NCBI RefSeq assembly: GCF_025452095.1
Contig: NZ_CP104877.1
Span: forward strand, 2,790,001 to 2,854,000
Length of the DNA: 64,000 nucleotides
Direction of reading: 5' to 3'
Source of the DNA: Paenarthrobacter sp. JL.01a
GTDB taxonomy: Bacteria; Actinomycetota; Actinomycetes; Actinomycetales; Micrococcaceae
Numbering within the stretch: the stretch's first letter is position 1; every line of letters starts with the position of its first letter. Shown here one piece after another: positions 10,473 through 21,023 of this stretch. Made by a program: the position numbers and the translations under genes. The notes under the pieces were generated by a model, which saw only the letters and a program-made list of their open reading frames with translations, had not been told where the DNA came from and ran no database searches.

Positions 10473-11429
10473 TTACCGTACAGGCTCTTTTACGTCCCTC
10501 AGGGCGTAGATTCCGTCCAGTACCTGCGCGTTGGAACGCGGTGCCTTGAGGCTGTGGCGCAGGCCCTTGAGAAGCCCCTCCAACAGAACCTTGCGGTTGG
10601 AGGAGGCAGCAATTGTCCGTGTCCAGTTGCGCAGGGAAGCTCCGGTGAACAAGATCTTCTCCCAGGGCGCCAAAGCGCTCGACCGGGTGTACACCCAGAG
10701 CTTGTTCCGTACCTCGTAATAGAACCGCGGGCCCGGATCCGCTCCGGCGTCGCCGAAGACTTTCGTATGGTGGTTGGCCACGGACGCCTCGGTGGTCAGG
10801 GCTGTACCGTCACGGGAAATTCTGGCTGTGTACTCCAGGTCGTCATTCCAGATGAAGTAGTCCGCGATGGGAAGGCCGTGCTGTTTGATTTCTTCGGCCC
10901 GGATCAGAACCGAGACAAAGGAAGCACTGCGGATCTGGGTAGCCCCGATCCGGGCAGCGGTGCTGCGTGCAGCCTCGCTTGCACCCATCCGCGGGCGCAT
11001 CCTGTTCATGGGGTGGTCGCGGCCATCGGTCCATACGACACGGCTCGCGATGAACGCCGGGGCTTCCCCCGTTTCCTGCCGGTAGGCTTCGGAAACCTCC
11101 AAGGCTTCACCGAGGGCGGCTGCCTGGGGTTCTGTGTCGTCGTCCATGATCCACACGTGGTCCGCGTGGTGGTCCAGCACCGCACGCTCCATGCCAACCA
11201 CGAACCCTCCGGCGCCGCCAACGTTCGTGTTCAAACGAACGACGTCGGTTGTCACCGGACCTTGGTATTGCTCCAGGAAGGCGGCGGTATCGTCCGTGGA
11301 CGCGTTGTCGACGACGACGATAGCGTCCGGAACGCGGGTGCCGGCAGCGATGCCCTCCAAAGTGGTCTGGAGGAGTTCACGCCGGTTGAAGGTCACTACG
11401 ACAGCGACCACGACAGCTTTCGATGACAT
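10473..11429 (-). CDS. Family 2 glycosyltransferase, GlfT1/rhamnosyltransferase-like
   Basis: A 318-residue cytosolic or peripheral GT-A fold enzyme. The N-terminus has VVVTFNRRELLQTTLEGI, the nucleotide-binding VVDNASTDDTAAFL, the DXD-type metal motif VWIMDDDTEP and the acceptor-site DYFIWNDDLEYTARI. The IWNDDLE box is characteristic of galactofuranosyl/rhamnosyl transferases that use a lipid-linked acceptor. Its ATG directly abuts the stop of the downstream-numbered WecG-like gene with no gap, so the two are translationally linked. The pairing with WecG-like and WecA-like enzymes suggests assembly of a linkage unit or wall polymer on polyprenyl phosphate. The sugar donor is unknown. Confidence 0.82.
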   Translation of the reverse strand: MSSKAVVVAVVVTFNRRELLQTTLEGIAAGTRVPDAIVVVDNASTDDTAAFLEQYQGPVTTDVVRLNTNVGGAGGFVVGMERAVLDHHADHVWIMDDDTEPQAAALGEALEVSEAYRQETGEAPAFIASRVVWTDGRDHPMNRMRPRMGASEAARSTAARIGATQIRSASFVSVLIRAEEIKQHGLPIADYFIWNDDLEYTARISRDGTALTTEASVANHHTKVFGDAGADPGPRFYYEVRNKLWVYTRSSALAPWEKILFTGASLRNWTRTIAASSNRKVLLEGLLKGLRHSLKAPRSNAQVLDGIYALRDVKEPVR

Positions 11430-12215
11430 TTAGTTGCCTTTGGTCTTGGATGGTTGGAAACGGCGCCTCAGCAGCAGTCCGGCCAGCTTCCATGGTTCAA
11501 CGAAAACCCTGTAGGCGACCCTGCCCGGATGCAGCACCAGGCGCCAGGCCCATTCAAGTCCCAGGCGGCCCAACCAGCGTGGAGCCAGCTTTTGGATACC
11601 GGCCACCTGCTCTATCGCTCCCCCGACGGCGCAGTAGAGCGCAGCAGGAAGCTCCCCGAGCCTGCGGTGCAGGACCGTTTCCTGAAGGGGCATTCCCAGG
11701 CCCAACAGGACGATCTGGGGACGGAAGGCGGCCAGCCACTGCACCACTGCGCCTTCCAGGGCTTCATCCCATTCTTCGCCAGGCATACCGTCAACGGTCG
11801 CCCCCGGAACGATGGATCGAAGGCGGGCGATTGCCTTGGTATTGGCTTCGCGTCCGGCCCCGATGACGGCAATACGCTGCAGCCCGGGAATCTTCCCGAG
11901 CTCCGGGATCCAGTCCATGGAACCAAGCCTGTAGGCCATGGTCCCCCGTCCGGCCGCCTCCAGTTGCCGTTTGTGCGCGAGTCCCCACAACATCGCTACC
12001 GGAGCACCATCCAGAAGGACGATGGAGCTGTCCTCGTAGACCGCTCGGACATCGGGGTGCGAGTGCACCAAGGTAACGCTGTGGAGGTTGTGGCCCAGAA
12101 CGGTGCTGGTGGTGCCGGCCTCAAGAAGGCCGGCCATCGCATCAAGAAGCTCCTGGACGCGCATCGGAGTGGCGTCCACGTCAAGGACGGGGACGCGTTG
12201 GCGTACAGGAATCAT
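11430..12215 (-). CDS. WecG/TagA/CpsF family glycosyltransferase (GT26)
   Basis: A 261-residue enzyme of the family that adds the second sugar (ManNAc or ManNAcA in known members) to lipid-linked GlcNAc. Family features are TVLGHNLHSVTLVHSHPDVR, a DGAPVAMLWGL substrate loop, IAVIGAGREANTKA, and the conserved FRPQIVLLGLGMPLQETVLHRR with AVGGAIEQVAG. The C-terminus is rich in Arg and Trp (RWLGRLGLEWAWRLVLHPGR), consistent with the membrane-associating helices of TagA. It overlaps tsaC by 4 nt (ATGA). Its position two genes from wecA supports action on the WecA product. Confidence 0.88.
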   Translation of the reverse strand: MIPVRQRVPVLDVDATPMRVQELLDAMAGLLEAGTTSTVLGHNLHSVTLVHSHPDVRAVYEDSSIVLLDGAPVAMLWGLAHKRQLEAAGRGTMAYRLGSMDWIPELGKIPGLQRIAVIGAGREANTKAIARLRSIVPGATVDGMPGEEWDEALEGAVVQWLAAFRPQIVLLGLGMPLQETVLHRRLGELPAALYCAVGGAIEQVAGIQKLAPRWLGRLGLEWAWRLVLHPGRVAYRVFVEPWKLAGLLLRRRFQPSKTKGN

Positions 12216-12949
12216 TCGGGCAGGTTTTCGCCGTCGGTCCCGGGCGTGGCCGTTTCGGAATCGGCTTCCGGTGCTGCGGCAGCCACCGTTTCACCGATTC
12301 CGAGTATCGATGGAACAATCTCCCTGAGCCGCTCCAGTTCGATGGCACCTTGGCGGACCACCCGGAAGGGGGTGGACGTTGCGTCAACAATTGTGGAAGG
12401 CACGGCTGCGGTTCCCTTGACCGGTCGGAAGCCGCCCTCCAAGTAGACCTCAACTGAATCGGCCAACTGCAAACGTGCTTCCGAAGCCGTCTGCGCTGCT
12501 TCCTGGCCGGTACGGTTGGCAGAGGATACAGCCAGCGGCCCCGTCATGCCCAAAAGGTCCAGGGCAAGGTGGTCATCAGGCATACGCAGAGCCACGGTGC
12601 CCTTGGTGTCCCCAAGATCCCAATCGAGTGACGGCTGTGCATGCAGAATCAGCGTCAACCCGCCAGGCCAAAAGGCCTGCGCGAGGGCGCGCGCATCGGC
12701 TGGCACCTCAGTTGCCAGCCCATCCAGGGCGTTGATCCGGGGAATCAGCACCGGGGGCGGCATCTGCCGGCTGCGGCCCTTGGAGGCCAGCAACATCGTC
12801 ACCGCCAAGGGCGAAAAGGCATCGGCGGCAATACCGTAGACGGTGTCCGTGGGCATCACGATGCACTTCTTTTCGCTGATGGCGCGCTGGGCGTGCTGAA
12901 GCCCTTCAGCGCGCTGGTCCTCGGAAGTGCAGTTGTAGGTTGTGGTCAC
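12212..12949 (-). CDS. tsaC: L-threonylcarbamoyladenylate synthase (Sua5/TsaC family)
   Basis: Makes threonylcarbamoyl-AMP from Thr, bicarbonate and ATP for the t6A37 modification of ANN-decoding tRNAs. The 245 residues carry KKCIVMPTDTVYGIAADA (the KxxxxPTDTVYG motif), the KGRSRQMPPPVLI loop, ALRMPDDHLALDLL and the SSANRTGQEA motif. Length fits the single-domain TsaC type plus an acidic ~35-residue tail (ETATPGTDGENLPE), rather than full Sua5 with its extra domain. It lies 12 nt downstream of prmC, as in mycobacteria (Rv1300-Rv1301). Confidence 0.92.
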   Translation of the reverse strand: MTTTYNCTSEDQRAEGLQHAQRAISEKKCIVMPTDTVYGIAADAFSPLAVTMLLASKGRSRQMPPPVLIPRINALDGLATEVPADARALAQAFWPGGLTLILHAQPSLDWDLGDTKGTVALRMPDDHLALDLLGMTGPLAVSSANRTGQEAAQTASEARLQLADSVEVYLEGGFRPVKGTAAVPSTIVDATSTPFRVVRQGAIELERLREIVPSILGIGETVAAAAPEADSETATPGTDGENLPE

Positions 12950-12961
12950 AGCGCTATTCTT

Positions 12962-13834
12962 TCACTCATCAGGGGCGACACTGGCCAGTATCGCGCTGGT
13001 GGCACGTTCTTTGCCGTTCAGGTCAAAGTGCGTGGTGATCTCTTTCCAACGTCCCATGCGCTCCAACATGCCGGCGATCCATTCTGCCTGGACTTCGGCG
13101 TGTTCCATCACGAAGTAGCCCCCGTCCTTCAGGAGCCGGGCAGCAGAGGCGGCTGCCGCCGTCGGGAGTTCCATGCCGTCCGCTCCCCCGCCGTACAACG
13201 CCTCCGGTGGATCGTGGAGCGCGACTTCCGGCTCGGAAGGGATTGCCTCGGCGGGAATGTACGGCGGATTGGAGACGACGACGTCGAAGGTCCCGTTGTG
13301 CTCGGGCAGGGCATCCCGGAGATCGCCCTGGACCAGCAATACGCCGAGGGGTTCGAGGTTCCGCGCGGCCCAAGCATGGGCAAAGGTGCTGTATTCCACG
13401 GCGTGGACCTCAGCGCCAGGCACCTCGTGGGCAATGGAACCTGCAATGGCGCCGGAACCAGTCCCGAGGTCCACCACTTTGGGTTCACGCATACCGGCTA
13501 CTTTGTCGATGACCAGCTGGACCACCGACTCTGTCTCGGGACGCGGAATGAAAACGCCAGGGCCCACACGCAGTTCAAGATGCCGGAAATAGGCGACGCC
13601 GGTGATGTGCTGCAAGGGAACACGGCTCGCCCTTTCCTGCACCAGTTCGCTGTATCCCTCGGGAGCCGGAGCATCACCAAGCAGCATTGCGCGCAGGCGG
13701 CCCAACCCAACGCCCAGCAAATGTTCGGCCAGGAGTTCGGCGTCAACACGCGCGCTGGGGACTCCGGCCTCGGACAAGACGGCGGTTGCCTCGCGAACAG
13801 CGTCCGCGAGGCTTTGGCCTGGGTAAAACATCAT
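12962..13834 (-). CDS. prmC: Peptide chain release factor N5-glutamine methyltransferase
   Basis: Methylates the glutamine of the GGQ motif of release factors using SAM. The protein (290 residues) has an N-terminal helical RF-binding domain (SVSEAG-like AVLSEAGVPSARVDAELLAEHLLG), PGVFIPRPETESVVQLV, the SAM-binding VVDLGTGSGAIAGSIAHEVPG and the catalytic DVVVSNPPYIPAEAIP. Two adjacent ATG codons at 13829-13834 are possible starts; the frame runs further upstream only into prfA, so an earlier start is unlikely. It follows its substrate gene prfA by 43 nt, a common pairing. Confidence 0.94.
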   Translation of the reverse strand: MMFYPGQSLADAVREATAVLSEAGVPSARVDAELLAEHLLGVGLGRLRAMLLGDAPAPEGYSELVQERASRVPLQHITGVAYFRHLELRVGPGVFIPRPETESVVQLVIDKVAGMREPKVVDLGTGSGAIAGSIAHEVPGAEVHAVEYSTFAHAWAARNLEPLGVLLVQGDLRDALPEHNGTFDVVVSNPPYIPAEAIPSEPEVALHDPPEALYGGGADGMELPTAAAASAARLLKDGGYFVMEHAEVQAEWIAGMLERMGRWKEITTHFDLNGKERATSAILASVAPDE

Positions 13835-13877
13835 GGATTGCCTAGCTTGCTGAAGGTGGAAAGGCCTTGCCTGGCGG

Positions 13878-14951
13878 CTATTCGCCAATAGCATCCAGGC
13901 GCGATTGCTCGTCCATCTCGATGGCCGACTGGATGACCGGCTCGAGATCCCCGTTCATCACGGCGTCCAGGTTGTAGGCCTTGTATCCGGTGCGATGATC
14001 GGCAATGCGGTTTTCCGGGAAGTTATACGTGCGGATGCGCTCCGAGCGGTCCATGGTCCGGATCTGCGACTTGCGCTGCTCGGAGTTGGCCGCATCAATC
14101 TGTTCCTGCTGGTGCGCCAGAAGGCGGGCACGGAGGACGCGCATGCCGGCTTCACGGTTCTGCAGCTGCGACTTTTCGTTCTGCATGGCCACAACAATGC
14201 CCGTGGGCAAGTGGGTGATGCGGACGGCGGAGTCCGTGGTGTTCACGGACTGACCGCCGGGACCGGACGAGCGGTAGACGTCGATCTTGAGGTCGTTCTG
14301 GTTGATTTCCAGCTCTTCGGGCTCGTCGACTTCCGGAAGCACCAGGACGCCGGCAGCCGAAGTGTGGATCCGGCCCTGCGACTCGGTCACGGGAACACGC
14401 TGCACGCGGTGTACGCCGCCTTCGAACTTCAACCGGGCAAAAACACCCTGCGCCGGGTCATTTGAGTTGCCCTTGATGGCCACGGAAACATCCTTGTAGC
14501 CGCCAAGGTCCGACTCCGTGGCAGAGATCATTTCGGTCTTCCAGCCGCGTGATTCGGCGTACCGCATGTACATGCGCAGAAGGTCACCGGCGAACAAAGC
14601 AGCTTCATCGCCGCCTTCGCCACCCTTCACTTCAAGGATGACGTTGCGGGCGTCATCGGGATCGCGCGGGATCAGCAGGCGGCGCAGGCGCTCCTGCGCG
14701 GCCGGAATTTGCTCCTGGAGCTGCTCCACTTCCGCCGCAAACTCGGGATCCTCATCAGCCATTTCCTTGGCTGCTTCCAGATCGTCGTTGAGCCCGCGCC
14801 ACTTGTTGTACGCCTCCACGATGCCCTGAAGCTCAGCAGAGCGCCGCCCCAACTTCCTGGCAGCAGACTGGTCGGCATAAACGGCAGGATCACTCAACTG
14901 CGCCTGAATAGCAGCATGCTCATCAAGCAATCCCTGTACGGACTCAAACAT
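13878..14951 (-). CDS. prfA: Peptide chain release factor 1
   Basis: Recognises UAA and UAG stop codons and triggers peptide release on the ribosome (357 residues). The anticodon-mimic tripeptide is PVT in [17 protein letters not shown], the RF1 type. The catalytic GGQ is in [18 protein letters not shown]. Domain 1 is the N-terminal coiled coil ([21 protein letters not shown] region). The ATG at 14949-14951 is preceded by AGAGG with 7-nt spacing. It is followed by prmC. Upstream, 253 nt containing a large palindrome separates it from rho. Confidence 0.97.
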   Translation of the reverse strand: MFESVQGLLDEHAAIQAQLSDPAVYADQSAARKLGRRSAELQGIVEAYNKWRGLNDDLEAAKEMADEDPEFAAEVEQLQEQIPAAQERLRRLLIPRDPDDARNVILEVKGGEGGDEAALFAGDLLRMYMRYAESRGWKTEMISATESDLGGYKDVSVAIKGNSNDPAQGVFARLKFEGGVHRVQRVPVTESQGRIHTSAAGVLVLPEVDEPEELEINQNDLKIDVYRSSGPGGQSVNTTDSAVRITHLPTGIVVAMQNEKSQLQNREAGMRVLRARLLAHQQEQIDAANSEQRKSQIRTMDRSERIRTYNFPENRIADHRTGYKAYNLDAVMNGDLEPVIQSAIEMDEQSRLDAIGE

Positions 14952-15068
14952 TTTTAAACCTCTTTCGACTCGCAGACAAGTCTAGTTGCGACGATTGGTG
15001 TCTTAACGACCAACCGCTCAAATAAGCCGGCCAGCGAAGGTGACGGCAACGCCCAAGGTGACCTGACC

Positions 15069-15188
15069 GCCGTCGAGTAATATTGCCGGCCCGGGAGTGG
15101 CATCGGGCCTGTCGTAGCGTTGCTGCTGACGTACGCAGTACGTCAGCAGCAACGCGAAGGGGCGGGGCCGGCAATATTACTCGACGGC
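15069..15188. repeat. Two-tier perfect palindrome between rho and prfA
   Basis: The outer arms 15069-15092 and 15165-15188 are exact 24-nt reverse complements, each containing AGTAATATTGCCGGCCC or its complement. Inside lies a second perfect stem, 15117-15134 with 15138-15155 (18 nt, GCTGCTGACGTAC core), closed by a 3-nt GCA loop. The segments between the tiers (15093-15116 and 15156-15164) are unpaired. The structure starts 16 nt after the rho stop on the transcribed strand and ends 117 nt before prfA. No T-run follows. The size and precision suggest a mobile palindromic repeat element or an unusual terminator/processing signal. Confidence 0.85.
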
Positions 15189-15204
15189 CCCACCCCAGAT
15201 AACG

Positions 15205-17322
<2,118 letters not shown>

Positions 17323-17625
17323 GAAGGATCCTTCCCCCTCGACGGCGTCCAGAGCGAGAGCTGGACGCGATGATTGTTCTGGGCTGCAGTTCAGATCTGC
17401 AGCCGGTGATTTTGGCCGTGCCTGATGGATTTTGGCCAACAGGGCCGGATACTGATCGCCTTCACTGGAACCGGTTACCCGGACAGCCAGCCTGAAATTC
17501 AGGAAACAGAGAGAGTTCTGCGGACCTGATGCAGGCCGGAAAGAGACGACACCACCAACGTTGGCACAGTTGACGAAAGGTACGGCGAAACACCGAAGTC
17601 CAAAATCAGGGAACTGCCCGCGGTT
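17323..17625 (-). other. rho leader / thrB-rho intergenic region
   Basis: These 303 nt between thrB and rho contain no believable gene. They include the rho ribosome-binding site (AAGGA near 17330) and must hold either a rho promoter or the leader of a thrB-rho readthrough transcript. Rho leaders are often autoregulated, but I see no specific structure beyond G/C-rich stretches near 17612-17640. Confidence 0.4.
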
Positions 17626-18600
17626 TTACCGGCGGTGCACTTCCACTCTAGCACCTTGAACGTCAACAGCCAGCGTCATCACACGCCAACCAACATCCGG
17701 TGTGTTGGCTGAGGTAAACGAATTGATGAAATCAACTACCGCAGCGGCGTCGTCGTTACCGTTGGCGAGCACCATCACCGTCGGACCTGCGCCCGAAACG
17801 ACAGCTGCATGCCCTGCTGAGCGAAGGGCGGCGATGAGGTCGGCACTGGGCCTCATGGCCTGGGCCCTGTAGCTCTGGTGCAGGTAGTCTTCGGTGCCCG
17901 GCAACAGCAACGCCGGCTCCGCGGTCAGCGCGTGGATCAGCAGGGCAGCACGCCCTGAATTCATCGCCGCAGCGTGATGGCCCACTGATGCGGGAAGCAA
18001 GCCGCGGGCGGTCTCGGTGGAGAGCTCGTAATCCGGTACAGCCACAATGGGAATCACGGACGCAGCCACGTCGGCCCGGGTGGTGCTGTACTGCTCGCTG
18101 TCCTGCCAGGACAGCGCCAGTCCGCCGAAAATCGCGGGTGCGACGTTGTCCGGGTGGCCTTCCATTTCGCTGGTCAGCTGAAGAATCCACTGACGGTTCT
18201 GCTGCGCCTCTTCCGGCACCATGGCGTTCGCCGCCGTCACCGCGGCAACCACTGCAGAAGCCGAGGATCCCAATCCCCGACCATGCGGGTTGACATTGTC
18301 CGCAGTGATCCGCAGTCCACTGTGCTGGAAGCCGAGACGCTCCAAAGCGAGATCGATGGCCCGCACCACCAAGTGGCTGGCATCGCGTGGAAGGGTGTCG
18401 GCGCCCTCACCGGAGAGCTCGAACTCGAGCTCTCCGGTGCTGAGGGTTTCCACCGTCAAGGTGTCGTAAATGGACAGTGCAAGGCCAAGGCTGTCGTAGC
18501 CCGGACCCAGGTTGGCACTTGTACCGGGGACTTTGACGGTCAGCCGTTGGCCTGCCGCGACGAGGGCTCGATCTGTCGCGGCGGGCTGTGTTGATTCCAC
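17626..18600 (-). CDS. thrB: Homoserine kinase
   Basis: Phosphorylates L-homoserine with ATP, the fourth step from aspartate to threonine. The 324-residue GHMP kinase has LTVKVPGTSANLGPGYDSLG (substrate loop), the ATP-binding PHGRGLGSSASAVVAAV, EGHPDNVAPAIFGG and AAVVSGAGPTVMVLA in the C-terminal domain. The GTG at 18598-18600 is chosen because it lies 2 nt after the thrC stop and the preceding GGAAGAAAA can serve as a ribosome-binding site; a longer upstream frame would run through thrC. It is the last gene of the argS-lysA-hom-thrC-thrB group. Confidence 0.94.
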   Translation of the reverse strand: MESTQPAATDRALVAAGQRLTVKVPGTSANLGPGYDSLGLALSIYDTLTVETLSTGELEFELSGEGADTLPRDASHLVVRAIDLALERLGFQHSGLRITADNVNPHGRGLGSSASAVVAAVTAANAMVPEEAQQNRQWILQLTSEMEGHPDNVAPAIFGGLALSWQDSEQYSTTRADVAASVIPIVAVPDYELSTETARGLLPASVGHHAAAMNSGRAALLIHALTAEPALLLPGTEDYLHQSYRAQAMRPSADLIAALRSAGHAAVVSGAGPTVMVLANGNDDAAAVVDFINSFTSANTPDVGWRVMTLAVDVQGARVEVHRR

Positions 18601-18602
18601 TT

Positions 18603-19706
18603 TTAGTTTTCTTCCAGTCCCAGTTCTGCTGCAACGGTGACAACGTCGTTCGGCACCTTGACGGGTTGCACTTCGCTGCCGTCTTCGGTCCGGAGGGCCC
18701 ACTGGGGATCCTTGAGGCCGTGTCCGGTGACGGTGATAACGATGGTTTTGCCCGAGGGCACCTGGCCGGCAGCGTGCTTCTTGATCAGTCCGGCGACACC
18801 TGCAGCGGAGCCGGGCTCGACGAAGACGCCTTCCTTGGAAGAGAGCCAGCGGTGCGCATCCAGGATTTCCTCGTCCGTGACCGCTTCAATCAGTCCCCCC
18901 GATTCGTCCCGTGCCGCCACAGCGGTCTCCCAGGATGCGGGGTTGCCGATACGGATGGCCGTTGCGATCGTGTCCGGCTCAGTGATGGGGTGCCCGGCAA
19001 CGAAGGGAGCTGCGCCGGCAGCCTGGAATCCCCACATGGTGGGAGTCTTGGTGGAAACGGCCGGAAGGGTACCGTTGGCAGTCTCGAAAGGTGCGGCGTA
19101 CTCCTTGTAGCCCTTCCAGTAAGCGCTGATGTTGCCTGCGTTTCCGACCGGCAGGACATGGATATCCGGGGCATCACCCAATGAATCCACTACTTCGAAG
19201 GCGCCCGTCTTCTGGCCCTGGATGCGTGCGGGGTTGACCGAGTTCACCAGGAACACCGGGTAGGACTCGCCAAGTTTGCGGGCGATGTCCAGGCAGTTGT
19301 CGAAGTTGCCGTCGACCTGAAGCAAGGTGGCGCCGTGGGCGATCGCCTGGCTCAACTTGCCCATGGAGATCTTGCCTTCGGGAACCAGCACTGCACACTT
19401 CAAACCTGCGGCCGTTGCGTAGGCCGCGGCGGATGCGGAGGTGTTTCCCGTCGAGGCGCAAACCACGGCCTTGGCGCCGGCCTCGACGGCTGCCGTCATG
19501 GCCATGGTCATACCGCGGTCCTTGAAGGATCCCGTGGGGTTCATACCTTCGACCTTGAGGTAAACCTCTGATCCGGTCAGCTCGGAAAGCTTTTGGGCGT
19601 GAACCAGCGGTGTGCCGCCCTCGCCGAGGGTGATGACCTTCGTGGCTTCCGTTACAGGCAAACGATCAGCATACTCGCGGATTACTCCGCGCCATTGGTG
19701 AGCCAC
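18603..19706 (-). CDS. thrC: Threonine synthase
   Basis: A PLP enzyme converting O-phosphohomoserine to threonine (367 residues, the shorter class without the N-terminal extension of E. coli-type enzymes). The PLP lysine is in [38 protein letters not shown] binds the cofactor phosphate region and [19 protein letters not shown] is the glycine-rich phosphate loop. It directly follows hom (start at 19706, hom stop at 19707) and precedes thrB by 2 nt, so the three threonine genes are tightly coupled. Confidence 0.96.
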   Translation of the reverse strand: MAHQWRGVIREYADRLPVTEATKVITLGEGGTPLVHAQKLSELTGSEVYLKVEGMNPTGSFKDRGMTMAMTAAVEAGAKAVVCASTGNTSASAAAYATAAGLKCAVLVPEGKISMGKLSQAIAHGATLLQVDGNFDNCLDIARKLGESYPVFLVNSVNPARIQGQKTGAFEVVDSLGDAPDIHVLPVGNAGNISAYWKGYKEYAAPFETANGTLPAVSTKTPTMWGFQAAGAAPFVAGHPITEPDTIATAIRIGNPASWETAVAARDESGGLIEAVTDEEILDAHRWLSSKEGVFVEPGSAAGVAGLIKKHAAGQVPSGKTIVITVTGHGLKDPQWALRTEDGSEVQPVKVPNDVVTVAAELGLEEN

Positions 19707-21023
19707 TTAGACCCCTTCTACCCGCAGTACGGATGTGACGGAATTGATGACGTCAAGGCCCTTGACGGCCTCGACGGTTGCTGCGAGTGCAGCTTCGGAT
19801 GCACGGTGCGTCACGATCTTCAGCTCGGCGGACTCAACCTTCGACTCAGAATCGCGGTGGATCGTTTGACGCATGATTTCGATGGACACGCCGTTCTCCG
19901 CAAAGATGTGCGCAATACGGGCGAGAACCCCTGCCTGGTCGGCGACGTCCAGGCCGATGTAGTAGCTGGTGTTGGAGGCATCGATGGTCAGTGCAGGAAC
20001 GTGGCCGGTGGTGGTCTCGGTCCGGCCGGGTCCACCCAGCACCAAACGGCGGGCCGCGGACACGAGGTCACCGAGCACTGCCGAGGCCGTGGGCGTTCCC
20101 CCGGCTCCCTGGCCGTAGAACATCAGCTCACCGGCATTTTCTGCCTCGATGAACACCGCGTTGAAGGCACCGCGAACCGCCGCGAGGGGGTGTTCACGCG
20201 GGAGCAAAGTGGGGTGCACGCGCACCGAGATGCCGCTGCCGTGGTCCTCGGAGTCGATCTTTTCCGCGATCGCCAGGAGTTTGATGACGAATCCGGCTTC
20301 CTTGGCCGATGCGATGTCCGAGGCACTGACTTTGGTGATGCCCTCGCAGTAGACATCGTCCAGGGAGAAGCGGGTGTGGAATGACAGTGACGCGAGGATG
20401 GCAGCCTTTGCAGCGGCGTCATGTCCTTCGACATCGGCCGTGGGGTCAGCTTCGGCGTAGCCAAGGCGCTGGGATTCTGCCAAGGCGTCAGCGAACTGCG
20501 CGCCCGTGCTGTCCATCTGGTCGAGGATGAAGTTGGTGGTGCCGTTGACGATGCCCAGCACGCGGGTGATCCGGTCACCGGAGAGGCTGTCGCGGATGGG
20601 ACGCAGGATGGGGATAGCCCCGGCGACGGCGGCCTCGTAGGACAACTGCACTCCGGCTTTATCGGCCTCTTCGTACAGCGTGGGTCCGTCCTGTGCCAGC
20701 AGGGCCTTGTTGCCGGTGACAACGCAGGCACCGTTCTGGATTGCGGTGAGGATCAACGAACGGGCAGGTTCGATGCCGCCCATGAGTTCGATCACCAGGT
20801 CGGCATCCTTGACCAGCGTGTCGGCGTCCGTGGTAAAGAGCTCGCGCGGCAGCTCGACGTCACGGGGGGAATCAACATTGCGGACGGCGATTCCGGACAG
20901 TTCAAGACGGGCACCGCTGCGGGCTGCCAATGCGTCGGCGTCGTCAATCAGAATCCGCGCGACCTGGGCCCCAACGTTGCCACAGCCCAGCAGGGCCACT
21001 TTCAAGGTTCGCACTTCAGACAT
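19707..21023 (-). CDS. hom: Homoserine dehydrogenase
   Basis: Reduces aspartate semialdehyde to homoserine with NAD(P)H (438 residues). The N-terminal Rossmann motif is KVALLGCGNVGAQVARILID, followed by GGIEPARSLILTAIQNGACVVTGNKALL split across the dimer domain. The catalytic signature is EADPTADVEGHDAAAKAAILA. Residues ~350-430 form an ACT domain (GLDVADQAGVLARIAHIFAE), so threonine feedback inhibition is expected. The start overlaps the lysA end by 8 nt. It is the branch-point enzyme of the cluster. Confidence 0.96.
   Translation of the reverse strand: MSEVRTLKVALLGCGNVGAQVARILIDDADALAARSGARLELSGIAVRNVDSPRDVELPRELFTTDADTLVKDADLVIELMGGIEPARSLILTAIQNGACVVTGNKALLAQDGPTLYEEADKAGVQLSYEAAVAGAIPILRPIRDSLSGDRITRVLGIVNGTTNFILDQMDSTGAQFADALAESQRLGYAEADPTADVEGHDAAAKAAILASLSFHTRFSLDDVYCEGITKVSASDIASAKEAGFVIKLLAIAEKIDSEDHGSGISVRVHPTLLPREHPLAAVRGAFNAVFIEAENAGELMFYGQGAGGTPTASAVLGDLVSAARRLVLGGPGRTETTTGHVPALTIDASNTSYYIGLDVADQAGVLARIAHIFAENGVSIEIMRQTIHRDSESKVESAELKIVTHRASEAALAATVEAVKGLDVINSVTSVLRVEGV

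Noticed and set aside
10462..10483. Hairpin over the stop codon of the GT2 gene considered as a terminator
   Set aside because: Only 8 bp and no T-run on the transcribed strand.
10315..10509. 64-codon plus-strand frame with several cysteines (HACTGCAEC)
   Set aside because: It overlaps the end of the GT2 gene, has no ribosome-binding site, and its cysteines come from GC-rich antisense sequence; too weak to call.
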